From positions 248,001-312,000 of the forward strand of contig NZ_JAJSOH010000001.1 in assembly GCF_021277265.1 (NCBI RefSeq): a stretch of DNA of 64,000 bases, written 5' to 3'. This DNA is from Kineosporia rhizophila (GTDB lineage: Bacteria; Actinomycetota; Actinomycetes; Actinomycetales; Kineosporiaceae). Below the pieces are notes generated by a model, which saw nothing but the letters and a program-made list of their open reading frames with translations, was not told where the DNA came from and ran no database searches. Made by a program: the position numbers and the translations under genes. Numbering within the stretch: position 1 is the first letter of the stretch; each line of letters starts with the position of its first letter. This document shows positions 8,644 through 17,775 of this stretch, piece after piece.

Positions 8644-11600
8644 GTGGGTCAAGCGGACAGTGCGGACTTGGTCCGGCAGGCCATCGCCCGCTGGCGTGAA
8701 GAGCCGGCCGGTGACAGCCATCTGCTCGATTTCCGGCCCGACGGCACCACCACCGTCGAGATCGCCCAGCCCGACCTGCCCGGAACGCTGAGCGGTCTGC
8801 TCGCCGGGGCCAAGTACGGCTTCCGCGGACAGTCGGACCCTGGCGAAAGCACCCGGAACACCGACGTTCTGCTCACGCGGCTCGAGCAGGACGATCTGGG
8901 GGCAGCCCTGGGTGCCCTGAAACGCGCCTCCGTCCAGGAGTACACCGAACGCGGTATCTGGGTGCTGTATCTGGCGTTCGGCACCCTGAACTGGATCGAT
9001 GAGAGCGGCGCGAAGCGGGTCAGCCCGCTGGTCCTGGTGCCGGTGAAGCTCACCAACGCCGCGCAGAAACTGAAGCTGGCCGATCAGGACACCACGCCGA
9101 ACCCGGTCCTGGCCGCCCACCTGGCCTCGCTCGGCCTCGAACTGCCCGCGTTCGAAGACCTGACGTCACTGAACCTGGGTGAGTACTTCGAGGCGGTGGA
9201 GACCGCGGTCCGCCGTAACGCCTGGCAGGTCTCCCCCACGCTGCACCTGTCCTGTTTCCGGTTCGCCCACCACGCCGTGCACCGCGACCTGCTGGACAAC
9301 GAGGACCAGATCGCCGCGCACCCGGGCGTTCAGGCGCTGGCCCTGGGATCGATCGGGTCCGGCCCGTCGTTCGACTTCGACCCCATTGCCGAGGACCGCC
9401 TCGACGAGCTGGCGTCCGTCTCCGACACCCCCCTCGTCCTGGACGCCGACTCCTACCAGAGGACGGCGGTGGCCGCCGCCCTCGCGGGTCGCTCGTTCGT
9501 GCTGGACGGGGCTCCCGGAACCGGGAAGTCCCAGACCATCGCGAACATGATCGGCGCCCTGCTGCACGCGGGCCGAAGCGTGCTGTTCGTGTCGCCCAAG
9601 GCGGCCGCGCTGGAGACGGTGCAACACCGGCTGGACCAGGCCGGCCTAGGGTCTTTCCTGCTTCCCCTGCACTCCGAACAGGCCCGCCGCAGCGCCGTCG
9701 CCCGGTCGCTGCAGCAGACCGACGATTCCGTTCCGACGCCGGTGAAGCCCCTGGACCGTGAGCAGCTCAAGCAGCGTCAGGAGGAGCTGAACGCCTACGC
9801 GGCAGCAGTCAACGACGTGCGGGAACCGCTGGGGCTGAGCCTGCACGAGGTTCTGGGCCGGCTCGAGCATCTGCGTGACGCGCCTGCGGTTCCGGTGAAG
9901 ATCAAGGGTGTGAAGAGCCTGGACCGGGTGGCTCTGGCCGAGATCCAGGAGGCCGCCAACGGTCTGGCCGGTTCGTGGCGTCCACTGCTGGAAGGCCAGA
10001 ACTTCCTGTGGCGGGGCGTGCGATCGCTCAAGCCGATCGATGACGCGATCGAAGGCGCCACCGCCGCGCTGCGAACTCTCACCCAGGAGCTGGCCGAACG
10101 CGCAGAAGCAGCCGAAGCCTTCGGTCTGAGCGCCGTTTCGGACGCGCCCAGACTGCGGGACCACCTGCACAAGGCCGCATCGCGCCCGCCCCGCACGCCC
10201 CAGGCCTGGCTCACCACCGCGGATCTCGAGGGTGTCCGCTCGGCCCTTCAGCACCTGCGCGACCGACCGCAGGGCGCCAGCGAGCCTGGCCCGCAGCGTG
10301 ACCGCGATCGTCAGCTCATGCGGACCGCAGCCGTGCTCACCCAACGCCTGAAAGACCTGGAGAAGATTGCCTCGACGCTCGGCCTGCCCCGGCCGGGCAC
10401 CCTGCGGGAGGCCATGACGCTGCTGAACGTGGCCGACATCGCCGACCAGCCGAACCGGCCGGAGCCGAACTGGTTCACCCGCGAGGGGCACCAGCGCGCC
10501 GCCGACGCCCTGACCGCGCTGAAGGCCGCGGTCAAGAAGCTGGGCGCGGCTCAGGCCTCCTGTGACGCAACCTTCACGCCGGAGGTGCTGAACGCCGACA
10601 TCGAGGCCCTGATCGACGGTTTCGCCGAACCGACCACCGGCTGGCAACAACTCGTCGGCGGCCTGGCCCACAGCAGCCACACCGAACTGCAGCGCATCAT
10701 CCGGGACCCCTCCCAGACCACCGAGGCCATCCAGAACCTGCACAAGGCCCGGCGCTGGAAAGAGGCCGACCACGCCTATCAAGAGGCCCTGGACGCGCAC
10801 GGCCCGGCCCTGGGCGCCTACTTCCAGGGCCGCGAGACGGATTTCGACTTGGTCGCCGACGGCCTGGCGCTGAGTGAGCGGGCCCTGTCCACGGGGATGG
10901 ACGTGTCGCAGGCCGGGCAGGTGCTCGGCAACGGCCGGGAGCGGCCGGACTGGCTGCCCGACCTGGCCCGCCGGGTTCGTCAGGACCTCAAGCACTGGCG
11001 CACGCAGGTCGTTCCCGACCCGAAGCTGGAGATCCCGTTCAAGCTCCTCGAGCGCCCGCTGCCGGAGAGTGTGGCCTGGCTTCTGGAACAGACCGAGAGC
11101 GGGCAGATCCCGCCCGAACTACTGCTCGACAGCTCGGCCGAGGAGGCGGATGACTTCGGCGAGCAGGAGCTCTCGGCGCTGCTGGGCGAGCTGTACCAGG
11201 GCGATGACACCGACCTGTCGAAGCTAGAACAAGCCCTTGAATGGGTCGAGAGCATGCGCCCGGAGGGGAATCCGCTGAGCGCTGAGCAGGCCGAGCACCT
11301 GCGATCGTGCGCTCCCCCGGTCGAGCTGACGATCGGGGTCAAGCGCTGGGAGGAGGCAAAGGCCGAACTTCTCGACGCCTTTGCCGACGATCAGCACCAG
11401 GACCTGGAAGACCTTTTCGAGGACTCCGAACTCACTCTGGCCTTCCTGCAGGCGCTCTGGGACGATCCGCTGGGCCGGGAAGAATGGATCGCGTACGAGG
11501 ACCGGCGGAGCATCCTGCAGGACTGCGGTCTGGGGCCGGCCCTGGACCACTGCATCAGCCGGCAACTCGACGCCGAGCAGATCCCCGCCGCCTTGGAACG

Positions 11601-13707
11601 CAGCGTGCTGCAGACCTGGGTCGACGAGATCGTGGCCAGCGACCAGGTGCTGCGGCTGTCCAAGGGCGAGACGCGCGATTCCCAGGTGCAGGAGTACCGC
11701 GACCTCGACCGTACGGCTTCGCCCCACGCCGCGGCCGAGGTCGTGCGCACCTGCCGGTCCCGACAGCCGGTGGACGACCGACCGGTGCAAGATCTGCACG
11801 ATGTCGTCCAGCAGTCGATCAGGCCCTGTTTCGTGCTCTCGCCGCTTTCGGTGAGCCGGATCCTGCCTCCGGAAACCCTTTTCGACGTGGTGGTCTTCGA
11901 CGAGGCGAGCCTGATCGATGTGCCCACGGCGATCAGCTGCATCTACCGCGCCAAGAGTCTGATCGTGACCGGGGACCAGCAGCAGCTACCACCGCCCGGC
12001 GGCCCGGAGTCGATCCTGGATCTGGCCAAGAGCGCCGGCGCCCTGCGCACTCTGACCCTGCGCTGGCACTACCGTTCCCGCCACGAAGATCTGTTCTCGT
12101 TCAGCAATGCCTCCTACTACCGCAACCGCCGCATCATTTTTCCGGGTCCTCGAACCGGGGGCGCCGATGTCGGCATCGAGGTGTTCACAGCCGAGGGCGC
12201 ACCAACGCCGAAGGTCGTCGAGCGGGTTCTCCATCACTACCGCACCCGGCCACACCTTTCGCTGGGCGTGATCACCTTCAGCGAGTCTCAGGCGGCCGGC
12301 ATCGAGACCGCCGTCCGGGCCGCCCGGAGCGCCGATGCCGAACTCGACCAGCTCGTCCTGCGCGGTCGCCTCAACGGCTTCTTCGTCAAGCCGGTGGAAT
12401 TCGCGCAGGGTGACGAACGGGACGTCATCATCCTCGTGCTCGAAGACGCCGACCGGGAGTCCGTTGATTCCAGGCGTCTCAATGTGGCCGTCACCCGGGC
12501 CCGTCACCGCAACGAGATCGTCAGCAGCATCAACGCTTCTGATGAGGACAGCGATCTCCAGCGTTACCTGAACTACGCCGTCAACGGCCAGGCAGCTCTG
12601 ACCGGGGACGCCCCCCGCAGCTCGGACGGCGAGTCGCTGTTTGCCGATGCGGTTCTGGACGTCGTGCGCACCTGGGGGTACCAGGTCGAGTCGCCCACCG
12701 GCACTACCGGGCAACGGATCGATCTGGCCGTCCGCCACCCCGAACACCCGGAGTCGTTCGTGCTCGGCGTCATCTGCGACGGCCCGCGCTATCACTCCTA
12801 CAAGGTGGCCCGCGACCGCGACCGGCTGCACGACAGCGTTCTGCAGGAACACGGCTGGAGCCTGTACCGCATCTGGAGTCCGGCCTGGAACCGCAACCGC
12901 ACCGAAGAGACGAAGCGGCTGCGTTCAGCCATCGAGGCAGCGCTCCAGCGGCCCGTCCCGGAACCCCCGAAGCCGGAACAGCCCAAAAATACTGACAATG
13001 GACGAGTGTCAGCCTCGGTTCGCGAGCCCATCACCACCCTGCCGCACCCGCGGACACCGACGAGCACACCCGTCCATAATCAGACACCTTTGCCGCGCCC
13101 GCCGGCTCCCCGCACCGAATCCCCGGTGGCGATCGAACCCAAACACGCGTGGGCCGTCCCCTATGTCGTGACCGACACGGTGCCCCTGCGCATCGACAGC
13201 GACCCGGCCGCGTCCCACTCCCGTCCAGCGATCACCCGGGCCATCGAGGAGATCATCCGGATCGAGAGCCCCATTCACCTGGATCTGCTCGACGAGCGCC
13301 TCAAAGACGTTCTGCAGACTCAGGAACTCGGGGCGGACGTCCGCACCAACATCACCTTGGCCACCCACGCGTCCACCCAGATCCGCCAGTACGGACGTCA
13401 TCTGGCCATCCCCGGCTTTCCGGTGGACCGCGCCCGCACCCCCACGCCCGCCTGCACACGCACGATCGGGCAGATCCACGACGCCGAACTGGCCGTTGCC
13501 GTGGTTCATCTCGCGGCCGAAGCGGGCAGTATCCAGACCAGCGCCCTGGTGGACCAGGTCACCGAGATCTTCGGCTGGCCCCGGATGATGGCCGATGCCC
13601 TGACCCGCCTGGACATCATCATCAACAAGCACTGTGCCAAGGGTCAGTTGGTGCGTGTCGGTACAGCGATCGCCCCGGCCGCGAGCGTGGGTGCCCGGCG
13701 TTCCTGA
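8644..13707 (+). CDS. DUF4011 / SF1 helicase / MTES_1575-type nuclease / DUF3320 protein
   Basis: A 1687-residue multidomain protein. The N terminus (to about 250) is DUF4011-like. Superfamily 1 helicase motifs follow: Walker A GAPGTGKS (289-296), a long helical insert (about 370-1050), DEAS (1086-1089), GDQQQLPP (1110-1117), a RWHYRSRHEDLFSFS motif, QGDERDVI and LNVAVTRAR (about 1279-1287). Residues about 1330-1440 form a Vsr-like PD-(D/E)xK domain (RIDLAV with Asp1360; CDGPRYHS), then a disordered Pro-rich linker, then a DUF3320-like domain (about 1500-1590). Proteins of this architecture are often found in defence islands and have been linked to phage defence. GTG 8644 follows GAGGG and is preferred over GTG 8602. 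The nuclease motif usually reading GIECDG is GVICDG here. Confidence 0.9.
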   Translation: MGQADSADLVRQAIARWREEPAGDSHLLDFRPDGTTTVEIAQPDLPGTLSGLLAGAKYGFRGQSDPGESTRNTDVLLTRLEQDDLGAALGALKRASVQEYTERGIWVLYLAFGTLNWIDESGAKRVSPLVLVPVKLTNAAQKLKLADQDTTPNPVLAAHLASLGLELPAFEDLTSLNLGEYFEAVETAVRRNAWQVSPTLHLSCFRFAHHAVHRDLLDNEDQIAAHPGVQALALGSIGSGPSFDFDPIAEDRLDELASVSDTPLVLDADSYQRTAVAAALAGRSFVLDGAPGTGKSQTIANMIGALLHAGRSVLFVSPKAAALETVQHRLDQAGLGSFLLPLHSEQARRSAVARSLQQTDDSVPTPVKPLDREQLKQRQEELNAYAAAVNDVREPLGLSLHEVLGRLEHLRDAPAVPVKIKGVKSLDRVALAEIQEAANGLAGSWRPLLEGQNFLWRGVRSLKPIDDAIEGATAALRTLTQELAERAEAAEAFGLSAVSDAPRLRDHLHKAASRPPRTPQAWLTTADLEGVRSALQHLRDRPQGASEPGPQRDRDRQLMRTAAVLTQRLKDLEKIASTLGLPRPGTLREAMTLLNVADIADQPNRPEPNWFTREGHQRAADALTALKAAVKKLGAAQASCDATFTPEVLNADIEALIDGFAEPTTGWQQLVGGLAHSSHTELQRIIRDPSQTTEAIQNLHKARRWKEADHAYQEALDAHGPALGAYFQGRETDFDLVADGLALSERALSTGMDVSQAGQVLGNGRERPDWLPDLARRVRQDLKHWRTQVVPDPKLEIPFKLLERPLPESVAWLLEQTESGQIPPELLLDSSAEEADDFGEQELSALLGELYQGDDTDLSKLEQALEWVESMRPEGNPLSAEQAEHLRSCAPPVELTIGVKRWEEAKAELLDAFADDQHQDLEDLFEDSELTLAFLQALWDDPLGREEWIAYEDRRSILQDCGLGPALDHCISRQLDAEQIPAALERSVLQTWVDEIVASDQVLRLSKGETRDSQVQEYRDLDRTASPHAAAEVVRTCRSRQPVDDRPVQDLHDVVQQSIRPCFVLSPLSVSRILPPETLFDVVVFDEASLIDVPTAISCIYRAKSLIVTGDQQQLPPPGGPESILDLAKSAGALRTLTLRWHYRSRHEDLFSFSNASYYRNRRIIFPGPRTGGADVGIEVFTAEGAPTPKVVERVLHHYRTRPHLSLGVITFSESQAAGIETAVRAARSADAELDQLVLRGRLNGFFVKPVEFAQGDERDVIILVLEDADRESVDSRRLNVAVTRARHRNEIVSSINASDEDSDLQRYLNYAVNGQAALTGDAPRSSDGESLFADAVLDVVRTWGYQVESPTGTTGQRIDLAVRHPEHPESFVLGVICDGPRYHSYKVARDRDRLHDSVLQEHGWSLYRIWSPAWNRNRTEETKRLRSAIEAALQRPVPEPPKPEQPKNTDNGRVSASVREPITTLPHPRTPTSTPVHNQTPLPRPPAPRTESPVAIEPKHAWAVPYVVTDTVPLRIDSDPAASHSRPAITRAIEEIIRIESPIHLDLLDERLKDVLQTQELGADVRTNITLATHASTQIRQYGRHLAIPGFPVDRARTPTPACTRTIGQIHDAELAVAVVHLAAEAGSIQTSALVDQVTEIFGWPRMMADALTRLDIIINKHCAKGQLVRVGTAIAPAASVGARRS

Positions 13708-13723
13708 TCCGTCGGGCGGACGG

Positions 13724-14731
13724 TCAGGAGAAGACGCCGGAATAGGCGTTGAGCGCAGGCTGGCCGCCGAGGTGGGCGTACAGCACCGTCGAGTCGGCGG
13801 AGATCTCACCGCCGCGGACCAGATCGATCAGTCCGGCCATCGACTTCCCCTCGTACACCGGGTCGATGATCATGCCTTCGAGCTCACCGGTCAGCCGGAT
13901 CGCGTCGATCGTCGACTGCACCGGGATGCCGTACAGGTCGCCGGCCCAGCCCTCGAGCACGGTGATCTCGTCGTCCCGCAGGTCACGCTTCAGGCCGATC
14001 AGATCGGCCGTGTGCCGGGCGATCCGCTCCACCTGGGCCCGCGTCTTCTCCAGCGTGGCCGAGGCGTCGATCCCGATCACCCGGCGGGGCCGGTCCTGCT
14101 GGGCGAACCCGGCGATCATCCCGGCGTGGGTGGAGCCGGTGACCGTGCACACCACGACGGTGTCGAAGAAGACCCCGAGCTGTGCCTCCTGCTGCTCGAC
14201 CTCGCGCGCCCAGTTGGCGAAACCGAGCCCGCCGAGGTGGTGTTCGGAGGCTCCGGCCGGAATGCCGTAGGGCGTGCCACCGGCCGCCCGCACGTCTTCC
14301 AGAGCCTGCTCCCACGAGCTGCGGATCCCGATGTCGAACCCGGCCGGGTCGAGCTGCACGTGCGCACCCATGATCCGGGACAACAGGATGTTGCCGACCT
14401 TGTCGTTGACCGCGTCCGGCCAGTCCACCCACTTCTCCTGCACCAGGCGGGCCTTGAGGCCCAGCTTGGCGGCCACCGCGGCCACCTGCCGGGTGTGGTT
14501 GGACTGGTAGCCACCGATCGAGACCAGCGTGTCGGCGCCGCTGGCCAGAGCATCGGGGACGATGTACTCCAGCTTGCGGGTCTTGTTGCCTCCGTAGGCC
14601 AGACCGGAGTTCACGTCCTCCCGCTTGGCCCAGATCCTCGGACCGCCCAGGTGCTGGCTCAGCCGCTCCAGCGGGTGCACCGGGCTGGGCCCGAACAGCA
14701 ACGGGTAGCGGTCGAAATCGTCGAGCGACAT
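13724..14731 (-). CDS. acdS: 1-aminocyclopropane-1-carboxylate deaminase
   Basis: A 335-residue PLP enzyme of the tryptophan synthase beta fold. It cleaves ACC, the plant ethylene precursor, to 2-oxobutyrate and ammonia (EC 3.5.99.7). Sequence follows the Pseudomonas AcdS throughout: GGNKTRKLE with PLP Lys50, [12 protein letters not shown] with Ser77, and the residues that separate true deaminases from D-cysteine desulfhydrases, Tyr293-Glu294 in DPVYEGKSM and Leu321 in [11 protein letters not shown]. It suggests a plant-associated soil life. The ribosome binding site AGGAG precedes the ATG, and the gene lies 15 bases downstream of a GntR regulator, probably as an operon. The gene converges on the helicase gene with a 16-base gap. 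Confidence 0.95.
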   Translation of the reverse strand: MSLDDFDRYPLLFGPSPVHPLERLSQHLGGPRIWAKREDVNSGLAYGGNKTRKLEYIVPDALASGADTLVSIGGYQSNHTRQVAAVAAKLGLKARLVQEKWVDWPDAVNDKVGNILLSRIMGAHVQLDPAGFDIGIRSSWEQALEDVRAAGGTPYGIPAGASEHHLGGLGFANWAREVEQQEAQLGVFFDTVVVCTVTGSTHAGMIAGFAQQDRPRRVIGIDASATLEKTRAQVERIARHTADLIGLKRDLRDDEITVLEGWAGDLYGIPVQSTIDAIRLTGELEGMIIDPVYEGKSMAGLIDLVRGGEISADSTVLYAHLGGQPALNAYSGVFS

Positions 14732-14746
14732 GTGGTTCTCCTGAGG

Positions 14747-15397
14747 TCAGCTGGTCGGCGGCTGAAGGGTCAGCCAGTTGGCCCGGGCCAGGGCAGCAGC
14801 GCCGTCGGCGTCTGCCCGGGCGGCGTGCTCGATGATGGAACGATGCTGGGCCACCGATGAGCGGCCGCTGAGGCCGGCGAAACGCACCCGCTCCATCCGC
14901 CGGAGCAGGGGAGTGACGTCCCGCAGGACGCCGGCCAGCAACCGGTTGGCGGCCAGATCGACGAACACCCGGTGAAAGGCGTCATCCGCAGCGATCGCCC
15001 CGTCCACGTCGGCCCCGGCCAGCGCGGCCGCGAACTCGTCGTTGGCCTGCCGCATCGTGTGTAGGTGGGTCTCCTGCACGAGGGGCACCGCCTCGCGGGC
15101 CGCAAGCTCGTGCATGCTCGCCGCCACCGCCTGGGCCTCGACCGCAGCCCGCACGTCCAAGGGTGCGACAATCGTGCGGCTTCCCGGCTGGATCTGCACG
15201 AGCCCGGTCTTCTCGAGGTGGGTCAGCGCCTCCCGCACCGGCGTCCGGCTCACCCCGAGCCAGGCACAGAGCTCCGCATCGACCAGCCGCTCACCTGGTT
15301 CGAACGTGCCGTCCACGATGGCCGCCCGCAGAGTCTCGAGCGCGCGCTCCCTCAAGAGGACACGTGGGGCAGCAGCGCTGGAACGGGGAACCGGCAT
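14747..15397 (-). CDS. GntR/FadR (FCD) family regulator of acdS
   Basis: A 216-residue regulator. The N-terminal winged helix (about 15-80) reads LRAAIVDGTFEPGERLVDAELCAWLGVSRTPVREALTHLEKTGLV, the GntR signature. The rest is an all-helical FCD ligand-binding domain with metal-site style residues (ADDAFHRVF, QHRSIIEHA). It is immediately upstream of acdS on the same strand, so control of acdS, possibly by ACC or a related amino acid, is inferred from position. A possible promoter (TTGCGT and CATACT on the minus strand, about 15407-15432) lies so close to the ATG that the mRNA could be leaderless. Confidence 0.85.
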   Translation of the reverse strand: MPVPRSSAAAPRVLLRERALETLRAAIVDGTFEPGERLVDAELCAWLGVSRTPVREALTHLEKTGLVQIQPGSRTIVAPLDVRAAVEAQAVAASMHELAAREAVPLVQETHLHTMRQANDEFAAALAGADVDGAIAADDAFHRVFVDLAANRLLAGVLRDVTPLLRRMERVRFAGLSGRSSVAQHRSIIEHAARADADGAAALARANWLTLQPPTS

Positions 15398-15458
15398 GTC
15401 GCCGACAGTATGCGAAATATTGCATGACGCAAAGACCCATTAGCTCGCCGCCCGGCCA

Positions 15459-16070
15459 TCAGGACCGCCGTGCAGCCCGCCACTCATCGGCGCGCACCGC
15501 ATAGATCACTTCGTCGGTCCACTCCCCCTTGCAGAACGCGTTCTGCCGCAGGCACGCCTCCTGCGTCATCCCCAGCCGCATGGCTGCCCGGGCCGAGGCA
15601 GTGTTCCGGGCATCCAGACTGGCGGTGATCCGGTGCAGGCCGAGTTCACCAAAGCCCAGCCGGAGCAGGAGTTCAGCACCTTCGGTGGCGTAGCCGTGGC
15701 CGGCGTGTTCGGGATGCGTGATGAAGCCGACCTCGCCCTGCCGGTGCTCGCGACTGGTCCACGTCAACTGCACGTCCCCGACCCGCTCACCGATCTCGTC
15801 CAGCACCATCACCAGCGTCAGCTCGTCGCCTTCGGCACGCAGGCTGGTCTGCTCCAGCTTCTGCGCCAGCGACACCCGCACCTGCTCCTCGCTGCGCGGC
15901 CCCCAGGAGATGAAGCGCAGCAGAGCGGGATCGGACTCCAGACTGAGCAGGAAGTCAAAGTCGTCCGGCCCGTAGGGGCGTAGCTGCAGCCGCTCAGTGC
16001 GCAGAGGAAAGGTTGGAAACAGCACCTCGCCGAGACTAGTCACCTGCACTGCACGGCTACCTGTAGTCAC
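15459..16070 (-). CDS. GNAT acetyltransferase, RimJ/RimL type
   Basis: A 203-residue acetyltransferase of the Acetyltransf_3 group. Family marks are LRTERLQLRPYGPDDF near residue 22, WTSREHRQGEVGFITHPEHAGHGYATEGAELLLRLGF (acetyl-CoA loop) and LGLHRITASLDARNTASARAAMRLGM. Relatives acetylate N termini of ribosomal proteins or small molecules; the target here cannot be told. The N terminus may start later, at about LFPTFPLRTERL. It is divergent from the small-gene cluster beginning at 16135. Confidence 0.85.
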   Translation of the reverse strand: MTTGSRAVQVTSLGEVLFPTFPLRTERLQLRPYGPDDFDFLLSLESDPALLRFISWGPRSEEQVRVSLAQKLEQTSLRAEGDELTLVMVLDEIGERVGDVQLTWTSREHRQGEVGFITHPEHAGHGYATEGAELLLRLGFGELGLHRITASLDARNTASARAAMRLGMTQEACLRQNAFCKGEWTDEVIYAVRADEWRAARRS

Positions 16071-16134
16071 AGCGATGCAACTTTAGGTATGGTTCGCGGC
16101 TTATAAGACATCGTTGCAGCGGAGGGGCGGCCTG

Positions 16135-16392
16135 ATGTCCAAGATCGACGAACTCGCGGAAGCGATCAGCGGCGTGACCAGCAAGATCGACGAGGCGACC
16201 AACGAGAGCACGGTCGCCTCACAGGAGGCCGAGGAGACCGCCGCCGTCGCCGAGGCCCTGGGCTCCGACGGCCTGGTCGAAGGGCTGAGCCACGTCAAGG
16301 AACAGCTGGACGCGCTGAGCGAGGTCCTCAAGGGCGCGTCCCAGCAGGCCAGCGAGATCCAGGCACTGGCCATGAGTCTGGCCGAGTCTTGA
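16135..16392 (+). CDS. small helical protein (DUF6244/WXG100-like shape), function unknown
   Basis: An 85-residue acidic protein with no signal peptide, predicted to be two long helices. Heptad-like hydrophobics run through ELAEAISGVTSKIDEATNEST and EGLSHVKEQLDALSEVLKGAS, so it may form a coiled coil or helical hairpin. Its size and shape recall actinobacterial DUF6244 or Esx-like proteins, but there is no WXG motif and I do not claim the family. The start is clear: GGAGG at 16121-16125, nine bases before the ATG. First of four small genes in one direction. Its TGA stop is followed by an open frame in the same phase (see next gene). Confidence 0.65.
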   Translation: MSKIDELAEAISGVTSKIDEATNESTVASQEAEETAAVAEALGSDGLVEGLSHVKEQLDALSEVLKGASQQASEIQALAMSLAES

Positions 16393-16458
16393 AGGCCAGG
16401 TGGCGTCACGGTCGTCACCAGCAAGAACACGGATACCTCGCCGGGCAACATACCGACG

Positions 16459-16818
16459 TTGTCGAGCGCCCCGAACGAGCGCGGGAAGGAGCAGAAGGCT
16501 CCGCTCTCCCGCAGGCTGAACAAGCGGATCGCCCGAGGTGCGAAGAAGACCGAAGACATCGCTGACGGCGCTGACCACTTCCAGAAGTCCTGGGAAGCGT
16601 CCGTCGAGGAACATTCGAACCTACCCGATCGCCCCACGGTCACCTCGACGCAGACCCGCGCCGACAGCTCCCCGCCGACGGTTTCCAGTGCTCCGGGGCA
16701 GGGCATCGAGGCGGGCACACTCACCAGCGCCGGCATGGCCGTAGCCGTGGCTGTGGCCGGCGCAAGTGAGATGATCAATCGCCGTCGACGGCATCGAGAG
16801 GCGTCCTCGGCCGGGTGA
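16459..16818 (+). CDS. small basic protein with C-terminal hydrophobic segment, unknown
   Basis: Up to 119 residues from a TTG start. The N-terminal half is very basic (KEQKAPLSRRLNKRIARGAKKTED), the middle is Thr/Ser/Pro-rich and probably disordered, and residues 88-102 are Gly/Ala/Val-rich (TLTSAGMAVAVAVAGASEM), then RRRRHRE. The start is uncertain: there is no ATG or GTG in this frame, and no ribosome binding site before the TTG. The frame is open back to the TGA of the preceding gene, in the same phase. No family recognised. Either a rare start or readthrough of that TGA would be needed to express it. Confidence 0.4.
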   Translation: MSSAPNERGKEQKAPLSRRLNKRIARGAKKTEDIADGADHFQKSWEASVEEHSNLPDRPTVTSTQTRADSSPPTVSSAPGQGIEAGTLTSAGMAVAVAVAGASEMINRRRRHREASSAG

Positions 16819-16886
16819 CCCGGTGACCTCGCCCGTCAATGCACGTGATCAGAACGGCAGCGCCACACTTCCGGAATCGGGGTCTG

Positions 16887-17315
16887 ATGTCAGACAAGAT
16901 CAAGGATCTTCTGAGGTGGAACCTGGGAGCCGAGGGGGCCTCCAAGGTTTCGTTCTCCGAGGTCGGGCTCGAGGCTTCGCGGGCGGCCGGGTTCGCAGCT
17001 TTCGCACTCGCCCTGGAGAGGAGATTCGGCGAGGACCCCACCACCGAGACCATTCAGCAGTTCGTTGCGAGGACCAGAACATCGTGGGTGAAACCGGATG
17101 CGCTCAACCCGGTCCTGGCCGAACAGGTGATCCTGGCCGCCTACACCGATGATGACGACCTGCTCGACGGGGTTCCGGCAGCGGAACTGGCGCGCGTTCA
17201 GCTTCTGCTGACCTACGGGGTGGTGCGAGACATGAACATCACCGGTGATGCGTTCGAGGCGTTCCTGGACGAGATCGTCCAGTTGATGAACGAATCCGGT
17301 GACGAAGACGACTGA
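16887..17315 (+). CDS. acidic helical protein, paralogue A of a tandem pair
   Basis: A 142-residue soluble acidic protein with no signal peptide. It contains a hydrophobic helix GFAAFALALERRFG and, near the C terminus, ILAAYTDDDDLLDGVP followed by LLLTYGVVRDMNITGDAFEAFLDEIVQLM. The next gene has the same order of features (VLRSIEGDHDALTGTDPA, GLLLLSTDYLTRQE), so the two look like divergent paralogues. An upstream in-frame ATG at 16839 exists, but MSDKIKDLL at 16887 looks like the true N terminus. No family recognised; size, acidity and tandem copies resemble immunity proteins, which is only a suggestion. Confidence 0.6.
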   Translation: MSDKIKDLLRWNLGAEGASKVSFSEVGLEASRAAGFAAFALALERRFGEDPTTETIQQFVARTRTSWVKPDALNPVLAEQVILAAYTDDDDLLDGVPAAELARVQLLLTYGVVRDMNITGDAFEAFLDEIVQLMNESGDEDD

Positions 17316-17316
17316 C

Positions 17317-17754
17317 ATGACTCGTTCACCGCGCGACATCCCCGACCTTGTGACGTCCTTCCTGCCCTTCGACGAAGACGCGATGGACACCATTTTCGCG
17401 GACAACGACGACATAGATGTTCTTGCGGCCTCCCTCGGGTCGTTCGCGGTGGCTGGATCATTCGCAATCCAGAAGCTGGACGAGTCAGGACGACGCGACT
17501 TCTGCAAGCGGCTGGCCGCCCTCTCCGAAGGGGTCGTGCCGTCCTGGACGGTGGAAGCTGTGCTGCGCAGCATTGAAGGCGATCACGACGCCCTGACCGG
17601 AACCGACCCCGCTTTGACGAGCCAGATTCACATGTATGGCCTGCTCTTGCTCAGCACCGACTACCTGACTCGGCAGGAGTGCCTGAAGCTGCATTCCGCG
17701 GCCGTCGAACGCGCCCGCGAATACAGACCCGGGCTCGCGTCGCTGCCCCGTTGA
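17317..17754 (+). CDS. acidic helical protein, paralogue B of a tandem pair
   Basis: A 145-residue soluble protein starting one base after the stop of paralogue A, so translation is probably coupled; an alternative ATG at 17299 would overlap it. It has MTRSPRDIPDLVTSFLPFDEDAMD, a hydrophobic helix (LAASLGSFAVAGSFAIQKL), and the C-terminal region shared in layout with paralogue A. There is no signal peptide and no catalytic motif I can recognise. It ends 22 bases before the stop of the convergent 312-residue gene. Confidence 0.6.
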   Translation: MTRSPRDIPDLVTSFLPFDEDAMDTIFADNDDIDVLAASLGSFAVAGSFAIQKLDESGRRDFCKRLAALSEGVVPSWTVEAVLRSIEGDHDALTGTDPALTSQIHMYGLLLLSTDYLTRQECLKLHSAAVERAREYRPGLASLPR

Positions 17755-17775
17755 GCTACAACGACCAGCCACCCT

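Noticed and set aside
9646..10995. 449-residue frame opposite the DUF4011 helicase
   Set aside because: Composition is Gly/Gln/Leu/Val shadow, no motif, and the plus strand carries an unbroken, motif-rich protein.
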